A stretch of 64,000 nucleotides of DNA from Cryptomeria japonica (GCF_030272615.1 NC_081407.1:140248897-140312896), one strand, 5' to 3'. Counted from the first letter of the stretch, positions 21,758 through 33,016 are shown. The notes: a model not told the origin generated them from the letters alone. Program-made: numbers and translations.

Positions 21758-23970
21758 CACTATATTTTCATTTTCAACACTTATGTTATATTTCATGTAT
21801 CTAACTAAAAATTAAAATTAAATATTTAAAAACTATTATTGAAACTTAATTTTATCATACTTTACATAAAATATTATATCAAATAAAATACATGCTTATA
21901 TAAATCTCTATTAAAAAAATATATTTTTTATTTTTATAAATATTAAGATATAATTAAAGATAAATTCAACTAAAATAATATCATATCCATCAAAACTTAA
22001 ACCACACTCATAATTTAGATGTACACATGATTTTTAATGTTTATTATTTCATCCAACCTACTTTCTTTATTTAGTTTGACAAAATTCATCTTTGCGCCTT
22101 AACCGACCAATTTTTTTAATATTTCAATTTTAAACATCATTGACATCTTTGAATGTGGGCGATATGTTGCTTTTACATTATCATTGTACCTCCATGTGCT
22201 TCAACAGAACAATAGGCAAAAATTTCGAAATTTATGGTTGAATAACTTTATTGAATTCATTTTATTGTTAGAATAAATGTGAACTCTCAATTATTTATCA
22301 ATAAATGGTGTGCATTCTTTTTCCTTAAGAAAATGAAAGATTTAATTGTGTGCTCCACTTTTTTCCCCTAATTACAACTAAACAACATCCAACCTATTAC
22401 TTCAATTTTAAAAGAAACATCCAACCTATTAGCTTATGATAATGTGGACAATGAATTTTGACATAAATGTATCATGTGAGAAGAGTTTTCAATTATGCAT
22501 GTATTACGCATCTCAATTTTATACTGATTATGACATAATATTTAATCAAGCTTTTTTATATTTGTATAGTTATAATCAAATCATAATTGTCAACGCGTTA
22601 ATATTACGCGATCTTAATTTTTACTATTAGTTAATGTTTGTAATGATGTTATTTTTATTGAGATGATATGTTGAAATAAAAAAACATAAAAGGAATCTTT
22701 TTATTTGGTTAATCCATTTGTACACTATTAAAATTATTTAAAAAATTACAAGTTTTAAAAGCATAGATTACTATTACACGGTTCATTGAAATAACATCTA
22801 ATTTAAGATGGGAGTTAAAACCCTAACAATTCATATTCACATTTTTAAGATCTTATCAGTTTGATTTAGTATTTGAAGATTCTAAATTTTCATTTTTCTT
22901 ACTCGTTTTTCTTTACATAGCTTTGCTCTCTTTTCGATTCAAAAATTTTGAATCTAGAAGTTGTAAGACATAGATGTTTTGCATTTCTAATTGCGTACAT
23001 TTTCTAGCATATTTAGATTCTAATTTGTAGATATTATTCAATATTTTGATTCGAATGATCATTTACAATGTTAGCATTTGCAATCATAATCTCTCTATGG
23101 TTCTAGGATACAAGTAGTTAAGGTTTGTAAATGCATTTGGATGGGTGTGGCGTTAAAATTTGTCAGTGTCCTTATAAATTAGAGCAACTTCTTCCTAATC
23201 CATATACTTGAGTCAGATTGATACTCATCTTGCACATGATTATTCGTGTGGATGTGTCCCCAAATAGAATCATTTTCATGATCAACTATGCATAATACCA
23301 CATGATTTGACCTCACATGGACTCTCCAACAAATTTTATATCACTTTAAATTCATAACATTAAACAAATATCAATTTGATATTTTAATCTACTATTTAAA
23401 TTTTAACCTTGACATATAATTATGTATTTAATTATTGATGAAGGATTTTATATCATCCACAACATTTTTTTGCCACCAAGTATAGGAGCATGAGCCTGAG
23501 GGTGGAACCTCTTTGACTGAGAAACAAGGACTCGGGGGTATTCATCCACCAAAGTTTCTTAGGGCATGATTTAACCTCATCCCTTATAGTATTAAGGCCT
23601 TGCACCTAACAAGATTTGATCCTTGATGGGCTCATTCATAGCCATTCTGCTTCACAAGTAGTTAGGGTTAACTCTAACAAAATTGAGTAAGGCTCTTATT
23701 TATATTTATGGATTTATGCTCGCCACAACTTAGACACACTTAAGGTTTAGAGCACACACTATTATTTTCAGATCCAATTTGTTTATCTATGCAAGTGGAA
23801 ATCACTAAAATGGTGGCTTGACCAAGGCAAGCCCCTATATAGCGACAACACCATCTTCTTTCTCTTTTGTAGATTCAGAAATAGGTCTCAAGAAAATTCT
23901 GAAGAAATGGGAGCACCTAGGACTGAGAAGTAGTGGTTCCCAATAAATTTAATCAGAAAAGCTATGGATA
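21758..23970. other. Intergenic; contains a block shared with upstream of PMEI gene 2
   Basis: No gene supported. About 22150-22320 (GGGCGATATGTTGC, CATGTGCTTCAACAGAACAA) matches 29880-30070 (GGGCGATCCGTTGC, CATGTGCTTCAACTGAACAA), so the PMEI duplication extended at least this far upstream. The region around 23480-23970 reads like decayed LTR or leader sequence of the gypsy relic that follows. Confidence 0.5.
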
Positions 23971-23977
23971 GTAGCAA

Positions 23978-24062
23978 CCAGAGCTAGTGTCCTTGGGGCT
24001 AGGGCTCCTAGCGTCAGTGTCCTCGGGGCTAAGGGACCTAGCGCCAATGTCCTCCCTGTTTG
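23978..24062. repeat. Three-copy ~34-bp repeat (GTCC...GGGGCTA...CCTAGCG)
   Basis: CAGTGTCCTCGGGGCTA-type units recur three times with small changes. I read them as part of a decayed LTR ahead of the gypsy relic at 24420-25390. Confidence 0.6.
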
Positions 24063-24419
24063 GCCTAAAACTTGGTGGGAAGGTAGTTTAGAGGCTCCTG
24101 ATATCATATCTAATCTTCAAACTCAAATGAGTACGTGTCAAGACTAGGGTGCATAGCTACAATGACCAACCATTTTGGGCTATGCTTTTTGTTACAGGTG
24201 CACTTTTGTATCATTGTTCCAAATCTATATTTGTTTGTTGCTTACTGTTTATCTATCTGTGAGTCCCTTTGACTCTTCATCACAACCTTAAGTTCATTTA
24301 CAACAACAACAACAAGATGTATACCTTAGAAGGTCGTAATATAATGTATAAAGTTGTTTGCATACTAAAGCTAGATCTCAATCCCCTTTAAATTCTTCAA
24401 TTCCTTCTCCAATTCAAAT

Positions 24420-25390
24420 GGATTCACCATCTCCTATTGAATATACTCCTTCACTTGAAGAGGTACTCTTAGAGGATGATTAGGGATTACTAGATTTTAC
24501 ACATTCCTATGTGGGAGAATATAAAATCCCTCCATTAGAATTTAAGACTAAAGAGAAGTATATGGTGGCGTCCACAAAGGATTCAACTTCTAAGAAACAT
24601 AATAACAATTTCATAGTTGCTTAGATACTTCAACTAAGTCTTCTAATTCTTCTTCCATGTTGTTGAGATGTATGAGGCTCTGTCATCTCTTTCATAAATG
24701 GCATCTCTTTATGGTCCTAGTTTCCATATCGTAGCTAAGAGTGGATATATAAGCAATGGTTGTGGTGCAAATGAACAAGGAATGAAAGTCCCTTTAGAAC
24801 TTACACACATGAAGATTTGTTTGGAATTGGTTATAATCCTTGAAAGCCCACCAAAGCATCTCATAGACCATAGATCTCAATGTGAATGCTATTTCTACTT
24901 CTTTTAAATCTCTTCATCTGGCTAATCCTCACTTAATTGATGTTAGTTCTGCCCCTAGCGTGCCTTTATTTGACATCTTTTCCACAAATGATTCCTTAGC
25001 TGAATTCTTGGTAGTTTAGGATAATCTTCCTCAATATCATCATAGTCGTGGATTTCCCTATTGTTTAAATAATGAAGCATACTTTGGGAAATACATTGAA
25101 TTACCAAATGATACCTTGGATATGACTCAAGAACTTTCTCATTTGTTGGATGTTCCTGGATGTAACAATCTCCTTATAGGAGATACTGTTGATGTTTGAC
25201 TGATCCACATAATTATGTTAAAAAAGTGATTAAAATTGGAAAATGTCTAGATGTTGATGAACAACGTGATCATTCTTCTCTCTTACATGATTTTCCTATA
25301 GTCTTTGCTTGGAATTATTCAGATATGTATGGTATTGATCCTTAAATTGTTACCCATAACATTGTGTTGTGTAAGTGTTCATAAAGTAAG
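24420..25390 (+). pseudogene. Decayed Ty3/gypsy polyprotein relic (before and into RT)
   Basis: Plus-strand fragments of a Ty3/gypsy polyprotein. The frame at 24698-24907 includes ISNGCGANEQGMKVPLELTH, resembling the protease-RT linker of non-chromovirus elements. Further on, NDTLDMTQELSHLLDVPGCN and, at about 25254-25345, DFPIVFAWNYSDMYGIDP match the start of RT (consensus FAW.Y.DM.GIDP). The relic ends before the RT catalytic box. Frameshifts and stops throughout. The lineage looks Tat-like but is too eroded for certainty. Confidence 0.65.
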
Positions 25391-25394
25391 TGGA

Positions 25395-26070
25395 ATTTAT
25401 ATCTACCATGGGGATAGTAGCCAACAAATAATGTCTTGGAGCAACACCCAATCATATTTGAAAATAAGGAATAAGGCAATCAAAAGCATACCATTGGCAA
25501 GTGAGGCTACATCTAATTAAAAATAACATGTTGATACAAAGGGACACTATGATGGGGTTAGTTAGCGTATGATGGTAGAAACATAAAATACAACTTAAAA
25601 TACTATGATTCAGAAGAGAGAGAAAAAAAAAAGCCACTATGATAATATAACAAAAGCTACAAATGAAAGACATGAAAGATAAAGCTAGGTTTACATCATG
25701 ACTTAGGACAACTTGTATATAGCACAAGACTATAGAACCAACATAGTCAAGGATTATACACTTATCATAGATTGGATCAAAAAATTAAGAAAAGTGGGAG
25801 TATCCAACACCACTTTTATTGAGAATTCTAAGGTTTTATTTTCTTGGTGGGTAAGAGGTCAAAGACATCTATAAAGGATTCTATGGAGTTTTAGGAGAAT
25901 TCCTTATACCAAAATCTCTTTGTTGATGTAAATGTTTGTTCTAACTACAATTGTACTATTAAAATCTTGATGCCACCTCTACACAATACAAAACCACCCA
26001 CAATTAGAAATGATAAATCAAATAAAACAAACTAGTGAAAAAATATCTATAATACCTATCATTGATAGGG
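25395..26070. other. Intergenic, nothing recognised
   Basis: AT-rich, with short frames on both strands lacking any family motif. No repeat border seen. Confidence 0.5.
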
Positions 26071-26086
26071 AAAGATTTTATGTATT

Positions 26087-26274
26087 AATAAATTGTTTCC
26101 GGATTCTAGATTATGTGTGAATTTTTTGTATCAACGTTTCGGATTACACTCCACGATCCATCTTATGATGGATCACTAAGTGTGATCCGAAACATTGATG
26201 CAAAAAATTCACTTACAATTTAATCGAGAAATAGTTGATTAATATCTCATGGATTATTGAAACTTAATCTTATT
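26087..26274. mobile_element. Foldback element, 188 bp, with 15-bp flanking direct repeats
   Basis: AAGATTTTATGTATT occurs at 26072-26086 and 26275-26289, enclosing 188 bp. Within it, 26117-26212 is a palindrome: the arms match at about 41 of 49 positions and meet at GATCCATC/GATGGATC. The hairpin does not reach the insertion edges, and a TSD of this length is not typical of DNA-transposon MITEs; it suggests LINE-type retroposition. No A tail and no coding capacity. Confidence 0.65.
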
Positions 26275-26289
26275 AAGATTTTATGTATT

Positions 26290-27390
26290 CTAAACCACCC
26301 TTCCCACAATCACCAAACTCTATTTTGACAACATAATTCAATAAAAAATTCCACTCAAATGATGAACAACTCAAATAGCGAAACAATGAATTTGATGATG
26401 TGATTCACCTCACCTATTAATATAATTTATAAGCTTCCACATAAAATTTTCATTATCTTCCTTTGTAACTTTGAAAAGGTGTCCAATGAACATATGTCTT
26501 TAAAAAAAGCTAAGATAATGAACATGCACTTCCTTGTGAAGCATATACATTGTCTTCTTGGATTTAATTCTACATGATAGTAATTTTGAACCTTTAATAA
26601 GTTGATAACTTTTGAAGGGAAGCCCAATGAAGTGCTTCTACATTATTGTAAAACCTTTGTGTTTGTGATTGAGTGCAAGCATTAAACTGCCAAAAAAAGA
26701 AATGTAAACAATGCCTAAAAAGAAAAAGAGATTTCCATGTATGTTGCTTCTAGAATCTTTGGTAGCTTCCATAATTTATTTGTTCAAAATATTTGATGGA
26801 GTAATTTTTTTATTGTCTTTGGTTTATATGATATTTTTTTAATATATAAAATATAATGATAATAACACTTTAAAGTATTGTTAGTTAATTTTTTAAAAAA
26901 AGATTTTTAAAATATATAAATTTAAAAATTATTATAAATAATATTATTATGAAGTTAATCATTTAAAAATAAAAAAAGGAGAAACATTTAATTGATTATT
27001 TAATCAAATTTTACAAAATATATTTGCATATGCAATGAATATCATGGTAAGTTGTTTGCAATACACTAATAACTGTTATACACATAGCTAAGAAATGAAA
27101 GTGTTACCATAGAATTTTTAAATTATTTTTTATTATAATGTGAAATTTGTATACTCATAACAATTTTTATTTAGTATAATTATATATTGATAAATGGTAC
27201 GATTTTGTGTGAAATTGATCTTATTTGATGATTTTTATTTACACATTCTTATGCATTTGATCTTATCATATCCATTCTTGCACATTTCCCATACCCTTCA
27301 CATTTATTGAATCCTTGTATGAACATTCATTCCTGGCATTAGATTTACTTTTTTTGTTTAATGTTATTAGATTTCCACAATCCATGCAAT
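26290..27390. other. Intergenic, AT-rich, nothing recognised
   Basis: Very AT-rich from 26800 to 27200. No gene, RNA or bounded repeat supported. Confidence 0.5.
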
Positions 27391-27391
27391 T

Positions 27392-27486
27392 GTTATTTCT
27401 AGATTTGATTGTGCAAATTTTTGTCATCCAATTTTTTTAATCATTGATAATGAAAATTTTTACACACAATCAAATCCAGAAATAAC
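27392..27486. repeat. 95-bp inverted repeat (MITE-like hairpin)
   Basis: The terminal 22 bases, GTTATTTCTAGATTTGATTG at the left, recur in reverse complement at 27465-27486 with one mismatch. Pairing continues imperfectly inward through AAATTTTT/AAAAATTTT. No clear TSD was found. Confidence 0.6.
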
Positions 27487-27894
27487 AAATGATATACTAT
27501 TTTATTGTCTGGTATCAATCTCAAAGTGTGAGATCAATCTTGCATCTATAAGTTTGATACCTAAGGGCAAGTCCCCATGTTGCTGCTTAGCTTATTTTGG
27601 CTAGCAATAGTTTCTCAACTTTTTGAGAAGCAATAAAATCATTACTTATTTTTATGCAATCTTCTAAATGAAATTATTAGTATTATTCTTGCAAATAAAA
27701 TTTGTAGGCAAATAAAAAGGAGAGGAAAAAAATATGGTGAAGCCACATATCAGCTTTTTCAATAAGCAACTAGTGCTTATTTTCAGCAGCCTCATGATTA
27801 TTCTTATGTATTTGATTTTATTCTATATATTCCTAAGCATTTATACTTCACATTTAATGCATCCTCTTTGTATGGACATTCATTTTTTTTCTTA

Positions 27895-28190
27895 GATTCA
27901 CTATTCTATTGTTTTGGGTCAATCCCATGTCCAAGGATTCTTCCCTTAAATTTTCAAAATTCAATTTAAAATTTGGTTTGGGAGCATTTGATTCACTATT
28001 CTATTGTTTTGGGTCAATCCCACGTCAAATAATATGATCCTTAAATTTGCAAAATTCAAATATAAAATTTGACTCTCCAGCCCTTCCTTACATTTGATTC
28101 ACTATTTTGTTGTTTTGGATCAATCCCACATCCAAAAATATGACCCATGAATTTTCAAAATTCAAATTCAAAATTTCACTCTCCCACCAA
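27895..28190. repeat. Three-copy ~100-bp tandem repeat
   Basis: Units start GATTCACTATTCTATTGTTT at 27895 and 27990, and GATTCACTATTTTGTTGTTT at 28096. Each contains TCAATCCCA and a TTTTCAAAATTCAA-type stretch. It lies just downstream (3') of PMEI gene 2. Confidence 0.85.
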
Positions 28191-28199
28191 TTTTTTCCA

Positions 28200-28510
28200 T
28201 ACCCTGAACTGATTTAATACAATACTCGCTTGCTGAAATTTATTTCTATATCAAATTCATCCAATGTTCTTTCAATATATATCAAATTCATTCAATGTTA
28301 ATTCATTGAGCATCAAGATAGAATCAAGTAATCCTTGATTCATCATGTGCATATTATTTGAGAAACATTTTAAACAAAAGACTAAAAGTATATTCACCTG
28401 TATCATAGATTGCTGTCTTTAATCATCTCTATGAACATCGATCTTTTGATCAACCTAGGCCTTTAAAACAGAGAGTTCCCAACACACAGACACAGAGAAA
28501 CAGAGCCCTG
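28200..28510. other. 3' flank of PMEI gene 2
   Basis: No further gene. The last ~50 bases (AACAGAGAGTTCCC, ACAGAGAAACAGAG) match the 3' flank of PMEI gene 1, consistent with a shared 3' untranslated region. Confidence 0.5.
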
Positions 28511-28522
28511 TAACAGGGAAAC

Positions 28523-29116
28523 TCAGAAAACCTTTGAATATCCTCCAGTGGAAGCAAGATTATTGACCAAAGCAAGCGCATTGCTGATCAACTTTTCAGA
28601 ATTCTGCACCCGCCCCTGAACAAGCACTTTAACCCTCCCATTCTGATCATACCGGAAGCCATCAAGACAGCTGTCCTCGTTCGTTAGAGCCGCGCTCATC
28701 CAAGTCTGCACATTGCTCATCTGGAATTTGAAAGTTCCGCGCTTCAGATGCTTCAGCTCAGTCAGTGATTGCCGGATCTGATCAGAAGTATCACCGAAAT
28801 TCTGCACGCAATCTTTCAGTGCCGAGCGCTCTGTTTTGCTGAGGCTCCTGCTCGTCCGGGAGAGCGTGACAGTCCAGGCCGTCGAATTTTGGGCGTAAAC
28901 CAGGCTCACTTTGACGGCAGCCTTCACAAGCTCGCTCTGGCTTTGCTTGGCCCGCAGAGCGGCCGCATACGGCCTCAGCGACTTCACACAGACGTCGGGA
29001 TAGCGAGTGACATTGCAGGAAGATTTAATGAAGTCGCCCCCTCGGGGTTTCGCCACAGCGGTGGCCGTTAGGGTTGCAGCGATGATGAAAATGGAGAACA
29101 AAGTGGAGGATTCCAT
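28523..29116 (-). CDS. PMEI-domain protein 2 (pectin methylesterase / invertase inhibitor family)
   Basis: A complete, intronless 197-residue PMEI-family inhibitor, predicted to be secreted to the apoplast. The open frame extends 48 codons further upstream, but I place the start at the internal ATG (29116). Only there does a signal peptide begin (MESSTLFSIFIIAATLTATA), the paralogue starts at the same place, and the TATA box at 29171-29177 lies inside the longer reading. The four conserved Cys are at residues 34, 43, 103 and 150; hallmark VQTWMSAALTNEDSCLDGF is intact. It gains an N-glycosylation sequon NVT next to Cys34 that paralogue 1 lacks, and has a four-residue C-terminal extension (SKVF). 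Target enzyme undetermined. Confidence 0.95.
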   Translation of the reverse strand: MESSTLFSIFIIAATLTATAVAKPRGGDFIKSSCNVTRYPDVCVKSLRPYAAALRAKQSQSELVKAAVKVSLVYAQNSTAWTVTLSRTSRSLSKTERSALKDCVQNFGDTSDQIRQSLTELKHLKRGTFKFQMSNVQTWMSAALTNEDSCLDGFRYDQNGRVKVLVQGRVQNSEKLISNALALVNNLASTGGYSKVF

Positions 29117-29170
29117 TGCGATTCGAACTCGGGACTTGATGATGATGATTGTTAGGGTAATAACTGTCCG

Positions 29171-29177
29171 CTTTATA
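29171..29177 (-). promoter_or_regulatory. TATA box of PMEI gene 2
   Basis: TATAAAG on the minus strand, 55-61 bp upstream of the chosen ATG, matching the spacing in the paralogue. It decides against the longer N-terminal reading of this gene. Confidence 0.7.
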
Positions 29178-29511
29178 GGATGAAAAAATGAAGCATTTGC
29201 CCTAAATTGTGCCGCAGGTCTAGTAAGCAGCGGTCTTGCCTTTGCAGGTCTGGTAATCAACTGCGCATTATCGTCGCTGACTGGACGAATTAGTGCCTAC
29301 TCCAACTCTCTGTAAATTATTTCGAAGTAACGTATCATGCACTTATTCAGCAAAGCGTTGGATTCACGGTCGGAGCATTGACAATCCGGCTCAAAAAAAA
29401 TATATTTAAAAAAAATGCGCCAAACACTTGACTTTGAATTCACGCTGTTCGCAATACTCATGGATCCGGATTGGAAGATCTTTGAGCTACTTTTCGGGCT
29501 AATTTCACTGT

Positions 29512-29729
29512 ACTGAAATTTTAAGATCTTCGAAATTTATTTTGACTGGACTGAAATTTTAAGATCTTCGAAATTTATTGACTGAACTGAAATTTTAAGA
29601 TTTTCGAAATTTATTTTGACTGGACTTAAATTTAAAGATCTTCGAAATTAATTTTGACTGGACTGAAAATTTAGATCTTCGAAATTTATTTTGAAATTTT
29701 AGGGCTTTCGAAATTTATCTTGACTTAAC
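29512..29729. repeat. 38-bp minisatellite upstream of PMEI gene 2
   Basis: About six units of ACTGAAATTTTAAGATCTTC followed by GAAATTTATTTTGACTGG. Unit starts near 29513, 29551, 29587, 29625 and 29663, with a shortened last unit, so the period is 36-38. It lies about 400 bp upstream of the PMEI gene 2 start and is absent upstream of PMEI gene 1. Confidence 0.9.
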
Positions 29730-30589
29730 TCCGTTCGATCTTCTTCCTCTTTACCCCTTCTTAGACGTTACCCTACAATGGCGGAAGGCGGAAACTGAAC
29801 AATTTTATATTTAGTAATTATTTATTTTGATTTTGAATATCAGTTGAATTTCATTGTCGAGGATTTTGACAGTTTTTGAACATGGGCGATCCGTTGCTTT
29901 TGCAATACCGTGCTTCCATGTGCTTCAACTGAACAATAGGCACAAATTTCGAAACTAGGTTCCGTGTAACTTTATTTTTCCGGGATCTGTTGAATTTTTT
30001 TTCTTGTTGAGAACAAATTTGGTTAGAAAAGATATGAACTTCCAGTTCCAACTACTTATCAAGTTTTGTACACGCAACTACTGAATTAAAAAATTGATAT
30101 TGAGATCTATAAACCTACATAAAATTAACTTGAACATGTTTAACATGATCATTATGAACCAGAATCTGTCATTATTGAAAGCAAAAACCTAATTGATAAA
30201 CATTAGTATGAACATTGATTTGATCTTTTTGGTTTGGAATTGTAGAAAGTGAAAGTGAAAATGAAAGCAACCATGAATTACGGCTGTAAAGTGAATTACA
30301 GTTAGCATTAAAGAGGGGGAAGCACGTGATATTATAATCTTTTTCCTCAACTTCACCAAACGCAATGGACAAGATAAGACAGCTGAAAAAGCTACCCGTT
30401 GTTGAATAACCGACCAAATAAGATTACAAATTTTTTTAATTCATTTGTTTTGCAAATTCCTTTTTGCTCTGAGTAGACCTCCTCATGTGAAAACGTGCAA
30501 CCCGGTCTCTCGAGTAATAATTAAAAACAATTATATTCTATTTGTATTATTATAATATATTTATAAAATGATCTATATTAATAATATAA
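29730..30589. other. Intergenic; contains PMEI upstream homology block
   Basis: About 29880-30070 matches 22150-22320 upstream of PMEI gene 1. No gene supported; the minus-strand frames here lack motifs. Confidence 0.5.
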
Positions 30590-30598
30590 ATTAGAATA

Positions 30599-31111
30599 CA
30601 AGTTACCTATGAGGAAAAAATGAAGGGTGAAAAAAGAAGAATAAGCCGAAAGAAAGCAGTTGGGTCAGGGATGCAAAAGAAGCAACAAAGTCCTACAAGG
30701 AACCATATTTGAATACAAAGGAAGAACTTCTCCAAGTAATCGACATCATAGAAGAGGTTGGGGATGACATCGAATCGTTCAAGGATCTAGCGATTATTTG
30801 CAGATTTATTGGCCCTAGATTGGATCGGAAGAAGATCACCGAATGGATTGAAAATACATGGCATACCCCCCAAATAACCAAATTCCTGCCAAAAAGGATT
30901 CTTTATTGTGGTTTTCGCGACAAAAGAAGAGCGCCAAAAAATTCTTGAAGGGGGCTTCTGGACAATGGAAACTAAATCTCTGTACATACAAAAATGGTAC
31001 CAGAATTTTAACCCTCTCAAAACCGAACCCTATGATAAGCCGATTAAACAATTTGCCAATGGAATACTAGACAGAGGAAGCCCTAGAAAAGATTGGGAGA
31101 TCGCTTGGTAT
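30599..31111 (+). pseudogene. LINE (L1-type) 5' part: ORF1, DUF4283-like N-terminal domain
   Basis: The first part of LINE ORF1, an RNA-binding protein of plant L1 elements. The frame at 30709-30948 has EVGDDIESFKDLAIICRFIG and KITEWIENTWHTPQITKFLP. After a frameshift near 30905 the next frame gives IVVFATKEERQKILEGGFW and YIQKWYQNFNPLKTEPYDK, the DUF4283 signature of plant non-LTR elements. A further frameshift near 31045 precedes LDRGSPRKDWEIAWY. The 20 kb Tat element then interrupts it exactly at 31112. The reading resumes in frame at 51122 once the insert and one 5-bp TSD copy are ignored. The LINE start is placed at the putative TSD ATTAGAATA (30590-30598). Confidence 0.85.
31107..31111. 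other. Target-site duplication of Tat element, left copy
   Basis: GGTAT here versus GGTAC at 51122-51126: a 5-bp TSD with one substitution. The LINE reading frame shows GGTAC is the original, so the left copy mutated. Confidence 0.75.
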
Positions 31112-32524
31112 TGTATGCGGGAAAAGCGGGCCGATAGAACTCAATATGTGAAAAACTGAGCTCTATGGAGCCTTGCTCACACACCCACAGGACTTCTTGG
31201 TGCAAGCTACGGAGTCATGAAGTATGGCTCAGCTTCTCAAGGATGGTTCCATGGTTCTCTATCTTACACGGTCCCTCAAACCAATGTTTTTGCTCTCATA
31301 TCACTGAGCAAAATGGTTTAGGGATGGCAAATGCAAGAACGAGGGATGCTTTTATTGATTTTAATATGAGATGCATCCTAAGCTATGCATGATGCTACAA
31401 ATGCAATAACTAGCTATAAGATGACAAGGTTAGTAAACAAAACTATCCTAGCATGCTATATTAGTTCATGATTTAAGCTATATGATAAGGAACATACTCT
31501 AAATTAGCATATTTAGATTAATTCCTGATTTAAAAGAGAAGCTAAATGGTGAGCATATAAATTATGAAAGCTTGAATGAATTTGAGTATAAGTGTGATGC
31601 TAAAGACTTGGATATGAAAAATGGAGGAATGAGAGCTCTATTTATAGCAAAAACAGGGCAATGGATGGTCAGGATTGAAAGAGGCAATCAAGGGCCAAGT
31701 TTGAAAGTTGGGAATCCATGTTTGCAATTGGCACTAATGAAATGGTGACAATTGTCAACATAAGGTTGGTTGATAGGAGGTGTAAGAAGCATTAAATGCT
31801 TGAGAAGACCTCATGGTTACCCTAGGGGTTAAGGGTTAAGGTTAAGTTAAGGTTATCCATTGGATAAAGCTTTTACCCAAAGGATAAACTCTTGTGCAAA
31901 GGTTTAAGGATAACCATGGTCAAAGCAATAAATGTTTGATGAGACCCTTGGGTTAGATGGAGGTTGAGTTTATGGAAATTCTTTAACCATGTAAGAGGGT
32001 TGAGTTAACCATTAATGGTTATGAAGACTTTGGGGATAACTTTGTAAGAGTCCTTCCAAGTTTTAATGCATTTTGAAGACTTTGCTCCAAATTTGAGAAG
32101 TGACCTCCTCAAGTTTAGGGGAAAGGGATAATGGATGGGTTTGGGTTAATTAATTAGGATTAGAAGAATCTAGAAGAGGTTAGAAAGAGGGTTAGGATGC
32201 AAGTGGGAGGTGTAGGATTTTGCAAGTGGGTGAGGGAAAATAGGTTTTAATTGAATTTAATTGAATTTGGTTGCAATTAAATAAATTAGATTTATTTAAT
32301 TTAGGATAACCATTTTAATTAAATTTGAATTTAATTAAAAAGTGGATAGGGGTTTTAATTGAATAAAATGAATTTATCCTATTAAATGGTATAGTGAATT
32401 TAATTGAGTAATTTACTTAATTAAATAGAGGAATGCGGATAATTTAACTAAATTGGATTTAATTAAATAGAGAAATGAACATAAAATATTCATTTAGGAA
32501 TATGGTCATTTTTATACGTCTACA
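31112..32524 (-). repeat. Left (3') LTR of 20 kb Tat-type element, 1413 bp
   Basis: It begins TGTATGCGGG and ends GTCTACA, and is nearly identical to 49710-51121. I count roughly 30 differences by eye, about 2%, implying a fairly recent insertion. It contains TATAAATAG on the minus strand at 31638-31646. Read in the plus direction its inner end faces the promoter of the PMD gene. Confidence 0.96.
31638..31646 (-). promoter_or_regulatory. TATA box in left LTR
   Basis: TATAAATAG on the minus strand, at the same LTR offset as 50235-50243. In the 3' LTR it would not drive the element itself but could direct transcription leftward into the LINE remnant. Confidence 0.6.
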
Positions 32525-32538
32525 TTTTGCCCCTCTTT
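32525..32538 (-). other. Polypurine tract of the Tat-type element
   Basis: On the minus strand, AAAGAGGGGCAAAA directly abuts the 3' LTR start TGTAGACG. This is a strong polypurine tract and confirms the element's orientation. Confidence 0.9.
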
Positions 32539-32870
32539 GAAGTGACGTGTGTGCACATGTTATTTCAAAGAAAATGATGTGTCGTTGCGATTTTATGATC
32601 GATGTTGTTTATGATTTTTATGATTTTTATGTCGTGCCCCAGATTTGATGTGTGATGGTGATAATGCCCCCTCGAGAGATGAATCAATATTTTGAAAAAT
32701 TTGATTTGATTTGATGATTTGCGTTTGCGGCACAAGATTTTGGCTAGGTGAAACGTTGAAATTGATTCATCTCCCAATAATTGACGTGTTTTTAGGGTAG
32801 GAGGGAGATCTGCGAGAAAATTACGTGCTCATTGCCCTAACCCTAATTTCATTTTTCTCCTATAAAAGGG

Positions 32871-32880
32871 GAAAAGTGCT
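32871..32880 (+). promoter_or_regulatory. Internal TATA box of the inward-facing PMD gene
   Basis: TATAAAAGGG on the plus strand, 346 bp inside the left LTR and 61 bp before the candidate start codon at 32942. Upstream lies CCCAATAATTGACGTG (about 32772-32787), with a CCAAT-like and an ACGT core. It points away from the LTR and opposite to gag-pol, so it is a candidate independent promoter. Confidence 0.6.
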
Positions 32881-32941
32881 TTGATTTGTTTCATTTGTGC
32901 TTGTTGATTTTTGAGAAAGAGATTTTTGGAGAGAAGACAAA

Positions 32942-33016
32942 ATGCCCATTCCTTATTCTAGGCATCATTTTGAGCGCGTTTGGAGGCATCGGAGACCTGC
33001 CGCATACGGACCACCA
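32942..33016 (+). CDS. Exon 1 (proposed) of the PMD gene carried by the Tat element
   Basis: The ATG, in a favourable context (GACAAAATGCC), opens 25 codons (MPIPYSRHHFERVWRHRRPA then AYGPP) that end exactly at CCA followed by GTAAGT, a consensus plant 5' splice site, at 33017. Codon phase at the junction is zero. Without splicing the frame closes within seven codons. Joined to the acceptor at 35853 it enters the PMD frame in phase. This is inferred from signals only; no transcript is available. The TATA box lies 61-71 bp upstream. Confidence 0.55.

Noticed and set aside
28769-29071. 100-codon plus-strand frame
   Set aside because: Shadow of PMEI gene 2 on the opposite strand; its composition follows from the conserved inhibitor codons.
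29117-29260. 48-codon N-terminal extension of PMEI gene 2
   Set aside because: It contains the TATA box, is absent from the paralogue, and would put the signal peptide inside the protein.
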